From the NCBI GenBank assembly GCA_958510825.1, contig OY294048.1, forward strand, positions 32,391,026 to 32,455,025: DNA of 64,000 bases, given 5' to 3'. A model generated the notes under the pieces. That model did no database searches. It was not told where the DNA came from and saw nothing but the letters and a program-made list of their open reading frames with translations. Position 1 is the stretch's first letter. Each line of letters starts with the position of its first letter. The DNA is from Brachypterus glaber. Taxonomy: Eukaryota > Arthropoda > Insecta > Coleoptera > Kateretidae. The position numbers and the translations under genes are program-made. Positions 41,101 to 55,529 of this stretch are shown here, in pieces.

Positions 41101-44100
41101 GACTTTGTGCTACCACTATCTAATAAAACTTTTAAATTTAAATCTGGGTAAATTATATAGCACAATTGACTTTTTTCGTTTGTTAAACTCATGATATCTA
41201 TTTTTCCGAGGCTCAATTCTCTAAAAAAGATGAGTCATCTTGATTTTTATTTAAATTTTCCTCCGGAAACTCTACTTTCGGCGCATTATGCAAGTTGAAA
41301 ACCTCTTCTATTTGAAAATTAGGCGTTCTAATTTGATTATTTGAATTATTTCTATTATTAAAATTTTGCCTAGCATGGGACATATTAGTGTTTCGCGTAG
41401 AAACACTCATTGGAGTTGGTCTCGGTAACCTTACATTAGGGTTTGGCCTAAACACATCATTTCTGGAGCTAGGCCCTGGCTGATTTTGAAAGTTTGTATT
41501 TGTGTTATTATTATTAAAACCATTTGGCCTTGGCTGGAAATTTTGTGGGTAATTTGTTAGTTGCAATTGCCTAATATTTGGCAATTGCTGCCTTCCTTGT
41601 GTAAAGTTACGATTATTATTAAAGTTTGGCTTTTGTCTAGGATTTTGGCTATAAGAATTTCTAATTATTTGGTCATTTATTTCTAATTGAAAATCGTTCG
41701 TTAGCATATTTAACGCAGAGTTCAGATCTTCTGGATTTTTGGTTCGCATTAAGGATCCTATTGGGTCTCGGAGGCCCCTCAATAAAACCCTTAAGGCGTA
41801 TTTTCTTAAGTATGCGGTTAAAGTTCCGACCTCTTGTGCATTACCATGATGCACCGTTAAATATGCTATCTGAAGGTTAAGTAGCATAAGTATACTATTG
41901 TAAAAATCGAAAACTGACTGTTTGAGCCCTTGCTTTAACTCTGTCATTTCCAATTGCAAGCTGAAAACGTCGCGTTTATCGCTATATGTATTCTGGAGTG
42001 CTAATTTTAAGTCATTCCAGTTATTCAGAATGCAAGAGGATATTTTAGTTGCGGCATCGCCCTTTATTTTAGCCAAAATGCTAGACATTAGGTACTCATT
42101 CTGAAAGTCCGTCGGGTCATTAAGGTTATAAAATTTATTGACTAATTTTTCACATATATCGATGAATCTAGGAAGGAGTTCTGACTCGCCCCTAAACTCA
42201 GGGATCATGTTCAAGTAGTCGGCTTTCAGAACGTTAGCCATGTTTAAATTTAAATTATTTATTTCGGGAATGGGGTTATTTGTTTCTATTATGGTAAGTT
42301 CTAGTTCAGAGTTTGTTTCGGACTCGGAACTGGACTCAGAATCGATTAAAGTATTTTGAAAATTGAATCTGCAATCACTAAATGACATAGGTACTTACAG
42401 GCAAATGGTCGCTGCTATGATGTCCTTCATCTGTGATGTGCACTCACACTCGAAGAAAACTTTTTTTTTTTTTGTAATTTCTCTTGTTTGGAAACTACCA
42501 GGTTCTATCACCAACAAATCGTCGAAACGAATCAATTTTATGCTAAATTGATTGGTGAAAACTGCCGACTGCGCCAATTACGTTGCAACCTTGCCGTAAG
42601 AAGTTTTTTAAAAAGTTATTTTAAAGTTTTTTGAAGTATTTTATTGAATTACAAATTTATTAAATAATGTTAATAGTTTACAATATAATTACAGATTGAT
42701 TGAAAGAAAGTAAAAAGCTACATAGGTAAACTATGCTGACAAAACAATATACATTTTATTATATAAACAATAAGTTGCTGAGTAGCATGACTCCGGTCAT
42801 GTAACTTACATACATACACACACACACGATGACCTTTACAAAAAATACGTTGAGGTACGAACAAATTAACTAAACCCGATTGTAGCTGCATACCTGGAGA
42901 CAGGGGCGGATTTATTTCATTTTAAAGGGGGGTGGGGCATCCACAAGAAAAAAATGGTTCGCATTCATCAAAAATATAATTTTGAAGGTATTTCTATGCT
43001 AATATATCTCGCTGGGGGGGCATTGCCCAATGCCCCCCCTAAATCCGCCCATGTCTGGAGACAATATTTATAACCGTTTATTATAATATAGTAACAATCA
43101 ATGTAAATAAATTGTATAACCGTAAATAGTAAAATTTTAGCTGACCGACTTTGGTAAGTAATGTGGACTTGTAAGTCGAAAGCTATAGCTTTCTCTACCT
43201 CTACTATAGTAGAGGTCGGCCCTTCCAGACCTTTCAAATTTTTTTGATATATTTTTTAATTGAACTAAAAAAGAAATTAATGGTTTTTTATCAGCGGTAT
43301 AATATATAATTTTATAATTTATAATATAGCCAAAGAAATCAATGATATAATGTTCTTATTCATTCCTTCTCATATAGCACAAGTTATCCCCAGGATATAC
43401 TTTTGTTACTAAACGGGAATATGCTACTTACCCAGGATATACTTTTATTACTAAACGAGAAGTCGAGCGACTTCCGAACCCGTATATCCCATGGATATAC
43501 CTCGTATATCCCAAATATCCTTTGTGTGTCTCAGGGACGTCCCGAGGGGTATATCCCGGGGACATACTGTCCGTATATTCCAGGGATATCAAGAAAGGAC
43601 ATGCCCGGGATATCCCCTCTGGACTTCCCTGGGATGTACGAAGGACATACCGAATATCCTTGGGATATACGGGCAGTATATCTTCAGGTCATAGCTTTCC
43701 TTGGGATATACGACTAATGTCCCGGGACATGCGACATTGAGAGGACATTGAGAGGATAGGATTGTGTATTAGCCCATATAGCTAATACGTATTAAAGCAC
43801 TAGTGCTATCTTTTAAAATACTTTAAATCATTTATATTTTTTTTAGCCCTTTGTAAAATTTCGGTGCCAGTTATAACTGATTAAACAAAGCTAGCAATTA
43901 ATTTTTGTCTCTAAAAAATCAGTTAATTTTTAACAGTGAATCTTTTTTAGTACACAACGTAGACGGAGGGGAAGAGGAAGGAAAATCTCTTTTTGTGCTT
44001 TATCAATCCGTTCGAGAATTTGTAATGCTGGGAATCGAACTGTTTTCATCCAGCATTGATGAGTTCCACTTAACGAACTTCCATCAGTGGTTCCACAACG

Positions 44101-47100
44101 GAGTAGTGCAATGGTTGGAGATTGCAGCTTGTAAAGCGCAGAAAATGATCGAAAAAGCCGTCGATTTGGATAAGTTTACTCTAGAAGATGATAATGTAAA
44201 ATGCAGCTCGTCTGCTGTTGATTCTTTAGCTATATTTATTCAAGTAAGTCATAAAAAAGTTATTATACCAAATTTTGCATATCACAGGAAATTTTAGCAA
44301 CCCACTGAAAATGACTGGTGCACTATTCGGCATAGTTGGACCACGATTACTTCATGGTTAAAGTGAAGGTATTTCTTATGAACTAATTTTAATTTTTAAT
44401 ATACAGGGTTATTCAGAAATAAGTTCGAGATATTTAAGAGGTGATTCTACCTTAAAAAAAAAAAATATATGAAAAAAAGTTCCTATAAAGGTTGGTTGGA
44501 AATGAGTCCTAATGGAGCTACGGCTCTTTAAAATTGCAATAAAAATAATGTTTTTAATTGATAACTTTTGTATCCTTTAAGCTAGAGCGACAAGCTTTTG
44601 CATGTATACACTGATAAAAAAGATAATTTTGATTTATTTGGATATGGCCAATTAAATTATTTGGTTGCGAGTAATAAATTTTATTTGAGTCAAATAAATA
44701 TTTAGTTCATGTAAATAAATATTTTGATTTCAAAATCATTTATTAATGGGAACAAAATAGTTAATTTGACAGAAATTAAATTTATTTGTCACAACCAAAT
44801 AATTTAATTGGCCATATCCAACCAAATATTTTGTTGACGCAAATAAACTGTTTTATCAGTGTACTAGTATTAATAAGGGCAATGTTAATTTATTTTTTTG
44901 AATTTATCCAGAGGCGTGCCTAGACGGACAAAATATTAAGACATAACACATTTTATCCTCAAACTTTTTTATGTATATTTTTTTGGATTTTTAGTAAAAA
45001 ATATAGATTCCTTGAGTAAAAATACATAAAAAATGTCATATAGTGTAACACTGTAGGAGCAACCGTTTAAAAAAATACAATTAAGAGGAAGTAACATTTT
45101 GTGCCACTAAAAATGTTACTTTTTAAAAGGATATTACTCCTTTAATATTAAATTTAGGTGTTTTGGTGAAGATAACTTTTTTGCTTAGTTTTAAATGAAG
45201 AATCGTCCTACAGCATTAAAATTTAATTGGTGCCTTTTTGTTCCCCATTCAATATGTCGAAGGGCCGCAGCTCCCTTAGGGCTCATTTCCGGACCAACCT
45301 TGACAGGAATTTTTTTTTTCATTTATTTTATCGAAGAATCACCTTTTAAATTTCTAAAACTTATTTCTGAATAACCCTGTATAAAAATTTAGAAAATAGT
45401 ATAAATAGTATTAAATCAAAAATCGTTATTTTTGATTTAATACATAAATTGAAGCTTTAAAGCAAAATTTCTCATAAAAGTAATCATAATTCAAAAATTT
45501 ATTATTGCTTTTGTGTATGCTTATCAATAAATAATTATTCATATAACATTCGATTTGACCAAATAATATATGTAGATATATTTAAACTTGAAGTAATCAA
45601 CTCTGCTATCCGAAAAAAGGGGATAAAGTTTATGGTTTTAAGATTGGTGAACCAATTCCTATGTTTATAACCGTCACTTTTGAAAAGGAGTTAATGAGAA
45701 AATTTTAAAATAACTTGGCACCCTTGAACAAATTTGATCCACCTTGTTTCAAAATAAACTAAAAAAATTGACTCTGATTTTTTTTCAGAAAACCTGTATT
45801 ATTTTTATGTATAAAACTTTTTACAAAATATTAGGCATCTCTTAAAGTTCACAAAAAAAAATATTTTTAATATTTTTGCCGTCATAAATAAATGTGCTGA
45901 AGTTGACACACACAAAAATAATATGGCGTACTGGAACCGCCCCCATTGGTCTGAAACACAAAAACCAAAAACAGTCTCGTTAAAAAATACGTCCTTTAGT
46001 TCACTTATTATACATTAGTCAAAATTTAAAAAAAATCCACGCCATTTTCCGGCCAAAAACGGGTAAAAAACGGGGGAATCAAATATAAATAACAAGGTTT
46101 TGAAAAAAAAAATAACTAACTCGCCAACATGATTTTCAACTACCTGCCGAAAGATATACGTTAATATGTTAAATAGTTTTTTTTTTAATCGCTGAAATGG
46201 CATTTAGAGAAAAACGCGTTTAAATTTTATTTTAAAATTTTAAATTTTATTTTATATATAAGCCAAATCGTTATTCAACAAATTTGATTTTTTCTGAACT
46301 AAATATAATGACTGTACAACAGTTATATCTATTAGAAATTTTAAAATATTATTTTCAAAATAAGTCAGTTATAAATCCGCCTAATCATGAATATCACACA
46401 CGATCAAAAGAAAATCTTACAGCTGTAATTTCACGAAAAAATTAAAGTAACTCAAAAAAAATTTACACACCATGTTCACAAACTTTACAATCTTATGCCA
46501 ATAGGCTTAAAAGTAAATACACAGGCATATAAAACTTTTGTTAACAAAGTCAAAAATTGGATAAAAAATACAGAAATTAATTTATAATTCATTATTTTTA
46601 ATTTCATAAACGTAAAAAAATATATAGCAATAAAATAAATAACCTACGAGACAATAATTAACTTCGAAAATCGAATTCAAGTATCCATAGGCCAAGTACA
46701 AACTATTTATAGCTTTTGTGGCCAATACAAGAAATGTTTATCGTTTATTATAAAGTAATTCAAGTCTCGCTTAATTTATTATTATTGCATTTAATTTATT
46801 ATATTAGTTAGGAACCGTTTTATGTATGAAGTATTGTAATAATCTATATTAAGTGAAACAAAAAATAAAATAAATAAACAAAATAAATAAAAATTAGTAT
46901 ATGTAGTAAGTATATGTATGTCTAACTTTTTAAAGAAGACGAATTTCGTGAAAATATTTTAGGAGCGTATTCTACACATATTAAGAAGTATAAAAAAGCA
47001 AAAAAATCATTTTTTTGAAACCAAAAATGAGAACTACCCCTTAACCGACCAACAGTGCTAATTATACCTCTGAATTACGACGTTTTGCGATTTTTTTTAT

Positions 47101-50100
47101 GGAGGTGCACCTCCTAGGTGCAATGACCACCCGCTAAAGGCCAAATTTTAATGTAGTTATGGAGCCTATTATAGGTTTATTATAAACTATAATAGTGGTA
47201 TAATATCTCTACCACTACTACCACTACAAATGCTAGGGAAAAGGGCCCTAAGTTGGTGAACATAAGCTTTGATGGTTTGTGTAAAAAATGGGTTTTATTT
47301 AAATAATGTTTTTATTTACAAGGTTAATAATAGTTTATCTTATTTAATAATAATAATAACAAAAATTTATTGGTCTCCCAACTGGCTATAGACCTAGGTC
47401 TTTTTGTCTGTCAATACAATATTTTTAAACTAATAATAATTGTACATGATAATTAGTATTTATAATAATCGTATACAAAAAAAATCTTTGGTGTAATATG
47501 TAAAAAAAAAATCTTATCTATTTTGTTTTGTTTTAATTATTTATATTCTTTCAAAAAAATTAATTTGAAAAAAAGTAAACTTAGTCATTTTATCACCAGC
47601 AGAAGCTAAGTTGACGAAGAATAAAAAATCTAAAAATAAAGCTTTGTTAAAAATAGAATATCAATTAAAATACACATACTGCAACTGTTGCTCCATGTGT
47701 TGACGTTCGCTTTTTATAGAAGATTCATCAACTTACCCAGTTCGTCATCTTAGGGCCCCTTCCCCTATTACTATAATAATAATTGTTATTTTATTACTTA
47801 CAGGTAAAAGAATTTTGGAGAAATTTGAATTGGCCAGATCCCGAAAGTTCATATACGTTCGTACTCAAAATTATCACTGTAAGTATATTAAATTCGAATA
47901 TAACTTTTACAATTAAATTCTAAGAAAAAAGGACTGTCGAAATTGAGTTTTAGCACGCCAGTCCTGAGGTCAGTTTACGTTTTAAAGAATGGTCAAAACA
48001 AACAACCAGTGGATATTGGTAGAAAGGGGTCTAAGCTATTTCTAACCAACAACAGCAAAATCGCTGCAGATGAAGGTTTCGGAAGATACTTTTAAAAGTC
48101 CTTGGTGATGACCATGTTTAACACATACATATTACGTGAATTTTTTTCACTAAATTTTATTTAACTTTAATCAAGAGAATCCGAATCCGTTACGAAATTG
48201 CTCGTTTAAAAAAAATGCAATTGCAAATTGATGTTTATGTTTAACTTAGACCTCCCTCCAATATCCACTGGTTGTTTGGGATGTTATATAACAAGAAATT
48301 AACATCACTTTTGGGTGTATTCTTAAACTAAATCATAACATCACATAATATTGAAAAATAACATGTATTTAACATCACATTTGCAACTTAATACGTGAGT
48401 CGCGACAACCATGTTATTTAATAAAAAATATTTATCAACGCTGTGAATATATCGCATGTCACATATTAACGTGGCTTTCACGTGAATGTCATGTTATTTT
48501 GCTTCTCACCGAGGTTCGAAGCAAAAAAATCGATATGATGTTGATAGAATAAATTATTATAAGGAAATTGTATACACATTATACGATTTCCAATGGATAG
48601 GGGGCTCTGCCGGGCTTCTCAAGACCACGGACACGGATTAAAGGAATATATTCTCCGCTTAATCTGCAATTTCGTATTTAAAATCTATCAGTTTCAATCT
48701 GTGATTGTTTCAATTACTGATTGATTTTAAATCCGATTTTTTTTATAGGGTTATAGCGTTTTTAGGGTTTTATTTAGAAAAAGCTAATATCCCAGGATAT
48801 TATTTAAATATTAAAGTACCAGTAACGGCATCCATAAGATATTACTAATTTAATATATAATATATAATATATATATATATATATATATTAGATATAACAG
48901 CGCAGGAATGTGGATTTATGATTTCACAAACCAGTTATTTTCGAAATGTCTTTGTGTGATGTTATTAGGGGCGGACTTACGACATCCCCACTTTGCTACA
49001 TTCTTGTTAAATGAGACTACAAATATTAAATTAAATATTAAAGTTCCAGTAACGGCATCAATAAGATATTAGATATAACAGCGCAGAAATGTGGATTTAT
49101 CATGTCACAAACACGTTATTTTCGGGATATCATTGTGTGATGTTATTAGGGGCGGACTTAGGACATCCCCACCATGCTACATTCTTGTTAAATGGGACTA
49201 CAATCTTAACATCACATGTCACATATTAACGTGGCTTTCACGTGAATATCATGTTATTTTGCTACCTGGGTGAAACATATACTGAATTCAGGAATAGCGT
49301 GTTAACTTAACTTAAAAATTAACTTCTAACCTCTAAAGATCTAACGTTAAATTTTGGTTAGATTAAGGTTTGTAACTAACGTTAGATTCTAACGTTAAAA
49401 AGTGGGACATTTGCACATATTTTATAACTAGTCCAGTAGTTTTAGACTGCTAACTAACTATACCAAAGTGTAGGTTTTGGTATCTGAAAACATATGTCAG
49501 TGTTCCGGAAGTCATGGAAGTTTATCATGTACTAACAAGTAAGCTTTTATAAATAAAAAAAAAACAAATGTTAAATGCTTCATAATTATTATAAATATTA
49601 TAACAGTGTCTTAAATAAAAAATCTACTTTTTGTAGTTTTTGTTTTCTTTTTCAGTATTTTGTTAATGGATATATCCATTACATATAACCTTCAGAAAGA
49701 ACTTTTTTACAAACCAAAACTAGCTTTTACCAATATTAAATGGAAGATTGACCGTTATGACGTGGTAGAAGTCCGAAATTATATAAATAATACATTTTTT
49801 CGTACTTTTACAACATCTCATTGGTAAATCCTAGGTTTAACACGTTAATCCTAGGAAACTAGCAAACTTTGAGCTTTTACTGTAACATATACATTAGGGT
49901 GACCCACCAAAATTTCATATTAAAAAATTTGGAGGTCTCATCCCTTAGGTTTGTTTATTGGGGTAAGAATATCATTCCTGAATTTTTTCATTTCAAGTTT
50001 TGAAAAAATCTAGAGGTCGCTCACAGCCATTTTTTAAAGAGATATGTTTCTTAAGATTTTTTATTTTTTTTTAAGGCCGAAGGATTTTTTATTTAAATCA

Positions 50101-53100
50101 TTTTAACACGCGACGGTATAAAGGGATAGTAAATAAATAACCTCAAAAAAAATCAGAAGTTTTCTTTCAAATTGGCGGAGCTGTGCCCTTTTAAGTTCGA
50201 AAATGCACTACATTTCTTCATTTTAGGCGTAATGACAGGCACAAAAATTTTTTTCATTGTCTTAAAATATTGTACGTGTAGCCCAGCTAGCCCCAGATAA
50301 AAACCAGTATTTTGTTTATTGGATATACGCCCTATTAAAAATGACGGGTCTGGGCGGGTATAAATGGTGCATAGACCGGACTTGAGCGGGTGAATCTCAT
50401 CCGCTCAAGTACGGTTTGTGCACCATTTATACCCGCCCAGACCCGTCATTTTCAACAGGGCGGGGCTTCCAGAAAAAAATAATATATATTTTTTTAATAT
50501 TTTTGAGAGATAACTCGGTTTTTAGGCAATTTAGTTTTAATTTTCAAGGTTTTTTGTCTTTAGATAAATTTCGAAATATAAATATATAAAATCTGTAGTA
50601 TTTTTTTATTTTATATACAAGATGTACAGAAAAAAAAATTAAAATATATACATCCAATAAAAAAATAACTACAAAAATATTATTTGTATCAGAACTTGTC
50701 TAAAGACAAAAAAAACTTTAAATTAAATTTAACTACTAAAAACCGAATTTATCTTTCAAAAATGCTAAATAAACTTAAAAAAAAATAAAAAAGCTAGAGA
50801 AACACATCTTTTTAAAAAATGACTGTGAGCGACTCTAGATTTTTTCAAAAAATCTGAAAAAAAAAATAGGATGATACTGTTACCCAATTAACAAATTTAA
50901 GGGGGTGAGATCTCCAAATTTTTCAATTTAAAATTTTGGTGGGTTACCCTAATATACATAAACTTTCCCTAGGTTAATTTTATGTAATTATGTATAAACC
51001 AGCTTAAAGTTTGTCTAATTTATTAATTATGTCTGATTAATGTTTTGTAATTTTAGGATGTTTGTCGCAGTTACGAACTTTATGCGGACAAAATATCTAC
51101 GCGAGTTCTAGAAATGAAAGAGGAGAAAATATTTGAGGTAACCAGTTTGGCGATTAAAAACATCGAATACTTGGCAGACAACCTTAAACCCTTTATCCAG
51201 GATCTCGGAATAAAACAAATTATTGAAAATTTATCTGGAGTCGACGAGGTGGACGGTTGTCAAATAATTTTCGTTATAGAGAAAATGTACAACAATATGG
51301 TCGAAAGTTCCATTGACACTATGCGGAACAAAATTATATTATTAATGAAGTCTTTGGCCAATATGGTAAGAGAGAATATTTTTTGTTGCAGACACCACAA
51401 TTCCAAACTCGTATAATTTATTTATTTACTGATTTATTAAACCAATAACCCACGTTGAACCATGTAGAAGATAATTGTGAAAGTTTGTGGTTTATATAGG
51501 ATATTTCCGCAAATATACTGCCGCGCATTAGATTCCGGACACCTAAAAAATTGACATTTTTTAAATTCAAATATTTCGAAAACTAATTAATGGATTTGAC
51601 TGATTCTTTTTTTTTAAGCTTAAACATTCTCTACTTTTGTTTGTTTTAAGAATGATTAATTTTTTTTTCGTATTTACAGCAACAAATAATGTACAACTAT
51701 GTTTTTTACCCAATCTTCTAGGACTTGCATGGTACGCCACTGCAACTGTTTATCAAATTATTAAAGTCTTTTTTATTGCCGCAGTTTTAATGAATATTTT
51801 CTTTTTTTATTTTTTTACATTTTTACTTCTGGTTTAGGAGATATCAGGATTTTCCTGAAAGTTGTCATTATACAAAAAAAAATTTTTTTTTTTATTTGCG
51901 GAGGGGACCTTATAGTTGCGTCTGGCTGTATTTGATATGCTCGGGCCGGTCAAGAAGTCCTTGGCCTGCCTGCAATTTTCCACCGCTGACCATTCTTGCT
52001 TTAGTTGTTTCTCCACCCCACAGAGGGCCAGGAAAAAAAAAGTGGACAAAATTCTGAATTTTTGCATACGGCTATTTTTGATACCGCTATTTCGAATAAA
52101 ATAATGAAAAAATTAAAAAAAAAAATTCCGCGCCACTAGGGTGGTCCAAAATTTTATTTTTCTTTCGATCCTTATAAAAATGTGTCAAATGACTTCTTTT
52201 GATTATGTTTATGTAGACCAATGTTCATAACCTAAAAATTCCAAATGGCGGAGTCAATATGACTCATCGGTTTTTGAACCTTTACTTTATTTGCACGAAA
52301 TCAGGGGTAATTTTTTTTGAAAAATCTTCAGTTCTTAAGAAATACTTAAAATTAAAGCACTTAATATGAAAAATCTATGGAAAAAAAAGTTGCGGATTTT
52401 TTGCGCAACGCAGAGAAAAATAATAAAGTTTTTTTATATACGTATTTTTTACGTAGATATTAACAACAGGTTAATGGTAATCCAATAATTTTGGCTTAAC
52501 GCACGAAATGTTTGATAAAATTAAACCTTATATTTTTTTAATTAAACTTTATTTTTATAATAAATATTTTACTTTCTACTAAATTATTTTATTATTATTT
52601 TGTTTATCACAAAACACCCCTTATAAAATTAAGATTTTAATTACAGCTACCATCAGAACTTTAATTGTCATCATCGTCACTATCGTCATCGTCACTATCG
52701 TTATTGTCATTGTCTTCAGTACTTGGATTTATTTCTAAGAGGGTAAGTACTTCAGGTAAATGGAAGTTTTTTCTTTTTTGGTAATTTTCTAAGACTTGTA
52801 ATAAAAGGGTCAGAAGTTTGTAAGAGCATATTTAATACGACTCTGTTTGTCTTTTCTCTACTGTGATGCTCCCTATTTTTTTTTAAATCTTTAATTCTAA
52901 AAAAATATACTTAAGGGTTTTGTTTTGATCAAACATTTTTGTCAAGTTTTATTGTGCGTTAAGCCAAAATTATTGGATTACCATTAACCTGTTGTTAATA
53001 TCTACGTAAAAATACGTATAAAAAAACTTTATTATTTTTCTCTGTGTTTGGACTTTGGACGCAAAAAATCCGCAACTTTTTTTTCCATAGAATAATATTA

Positions 53101-55408
53101 CTATAGTTAAGGAAAAATCTTCATGGAAAGGCACACTTAACAAATGGATATATTTTTTTTTTAAATTTATGATTTAAACTGATAGTTACTATATTCACGT
53201 TTCTGGGACCTTTATATTACGATACAGACACTTTACTAATTATGTAATATATTTTTAGACATATCTGATGATACTTAAGTACATATTCTATGATTAAAAA
53301 AAAATAGTTTATTTTACAGATGGCATAATATCTTGAAATAAAGATTTTCACAAAAATAGGGGATTAAATAAATTTTTAAGTTTGATTATATATTTTTCAT
53401 ATTAAGTGCTTTAATTTTAAGTATTTCTCCAAAACTGAAGACATTTCAAAAAAAATTAGCCCTAATTTCGTGCAAATACAGTAAAGGTTCAAAAACCGAT
53501 GAGTCATATTGACTCCGCCATTTTGAATTTTTAGGTTATGAACATAAACATAATCAAAAGATGACATTTGACACATTTTTATAAAGATCGAAAAAAAAAT
53601 AAAATTTTGGACCACCCTAGTACGCGAAAATTTTTTTTTGAATTTTTTCATTATTTTATTCGAAATCAGCGGTATCAAAAATAGCCGTATGCAAAAATTC
53701 AGAATTTTGTCCACTTTTTTTTCCCTGGCCCTCTGTGGGTGCACCCATGTAAAAAGACTAACTTAAGACCTAGATCCTAGTGTTCCTAACAATGATGTAT
53801 TTAACAGATGGTGCCATCAATAAAAATGCTCTTAATAGAAACTGCTGAATCTGGCAACGAGGAAAAACTAATGAATTACATTGATCAGAATTTGAATACT
53901 CTATATGGAGAACTAAACGATGAAAATTTTAAAAGGAACATGGAAATTTTTTGGAAAATGTTCAACGCCACTTTGGAAAATATAATACAGGCCAATTTAA
54001 ATGTAAGTTAAAATGGAGTTTAAATACCGGTAAAAATAAGTCGCTTAAGCATACCAACATGTACCTTGTCTATCAAAAATTGGTTAATAAATTAGTACTA
54101 TTACTATTACCTCACTGGCGCCGATTGCATTTTTCAGTTAATTAATAATTATTGCCTTTTTCAGTTAATTAATAATTATAATTGAAATTTGGCGAAGGCG
54201 TACTCCCTAGATATATTGGTTCGAAAGTCAATTAAAGCCGGTGGTTCCCTCTAGTACTAGCCCACACAAGTCCTGGACTTAGGGGATGCTTAATTAACTA
54301 GAATAGTACGAGGTTAAAAACAAACAAACTATTACATACACGAATGTATGTATTTGCTATAGTACACCTATACTGTCGTACTTAACTAAAAAGCAATAAC
54401 TCAATTTGTCAATGGCAGCGTTTTTAAAATATTACATCAGAGTTGACGTAAAAAAGTTGTTATGCGACAAATGGATTTACTGCTTTCTTGTTAAGGAAGT
54501 GTGTTTAATAATTTTTCCCTAATTGGGGGGTTGGGGGTTAGTTAATTTTACTTTGTTACATTGTTTTAATTCTATTATTGTTTTTAGAAAAAAAGACCAC
54601 CCTCATTTTTTGCTTGTATGCACCAAACTGTAAATTTAATGTTAGAAGCATATGGTAAACCATCAGAATGTGATTTGTTATTCAAAACTCAAAGAATACT
54701 GAATCTTTATGGTTTAGAAACAAATGACTTAATCCATAAGGTAAGTCGTTAATATATATTAAATTAAATATATTTAATTAAGAATCCCTCGAATAATCCA
54801 TTACATTTCAAGACGATATTAATAGTATATTAAGGTAGTACTACACCCGTTATTAGTACTTAGTACTTTAGAAGACTAGCCGCAAGCGGCTTGGTTTTTT
54901 AACTTGTACTAAAAAAAAACTTGCGCTAAAAACGTGTTATGAAACGAGTGCTTTATAGTATTTTTTTCTATTTAGCTCTAAAATTAAAAAAAAAACTTGC
55001 GTTTAAATTGATGACCGATTTAGGGATTTTTGTTTGGGGTTGGCATTACAATTTTCGCTATATTTGAAATTCATAGAACAAACGCTATTTTGATATATTT
55101 TATAGTCAGCTCTTCTTAAATATTCTTATTCTTCAATAAAAAAGCATAAAATTTTTTAAAAGGAGTCGTTTTTAACATGCATTAAAAGGCCATAAGGAGG
55201 GCCAAAAAGGCAAAATTTAACTTTATTTAGATTAAAAAATAAGGGAAAGGATTGAATAACCGAAGCCTTTAATGCATTTAAATTATTGTAATTACAGTCT
55301 AATACGGTATAAAATACACTGCCCAGTAAAAGAGCTTTTCCATTTTTCACCTAAGCGCGTGAAATGGATTTTTTATTATCAGATTCACTCTCAGCAACCT
55401 TAAAAACC

Positions 55409-55454
<46 letters not shown>

Positions 55455-55489
55455 GGTTTTTAAGGTTAAGGTTAGTTATCTGGTTTCAA

Positions 55490-55529
<40 letters not shown>

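Larger units (their letters stand above)
34719..42806 (-). mobile_element. Complete Ty3/Gypsy errantivirus (17.6/297-like) carrying a macrodomain
   Basis: 8,088 bp on the - strand. LTRs of 231 bp at both ends look identical on reading; the 4-bp duplication is TACA (34715-34718, 42807-42810), in a CA/CATA repeat. LTRs begin AGTTAC and end GTAATT, the non-TG/CA termini of errantiviruses. Order in element sense: PBS, gag (391 codons), pol (-1 frame), env. All three frames are open. Identical LTRs and open frames suggest a recent, perhaps still competent insertion. It sits antisense in stac intron G-H. Confidence 0.95.

Noticed and set aside
42395..42577. 60-codon minus-strand frame starting at the PBS as a separate gene
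   Set aside because: It starts at TTG within the PBS and is the errantivirus leader; only its last ATG-initiated part matters, as a possible env leader exon.
43403..43740. Overlapping open frames rich in Gly/Tyr/Ile/Pro
   Set aside because: Produced by the gggatat motif cluster; several frames are open at once and no start context or homology is apparent.
52660..52740. Acidic Asp/Ser coding repeat on the - strand
   Set aside because: Only a short atcgtcact minisatellite in a foldback loop, with stops nearby.
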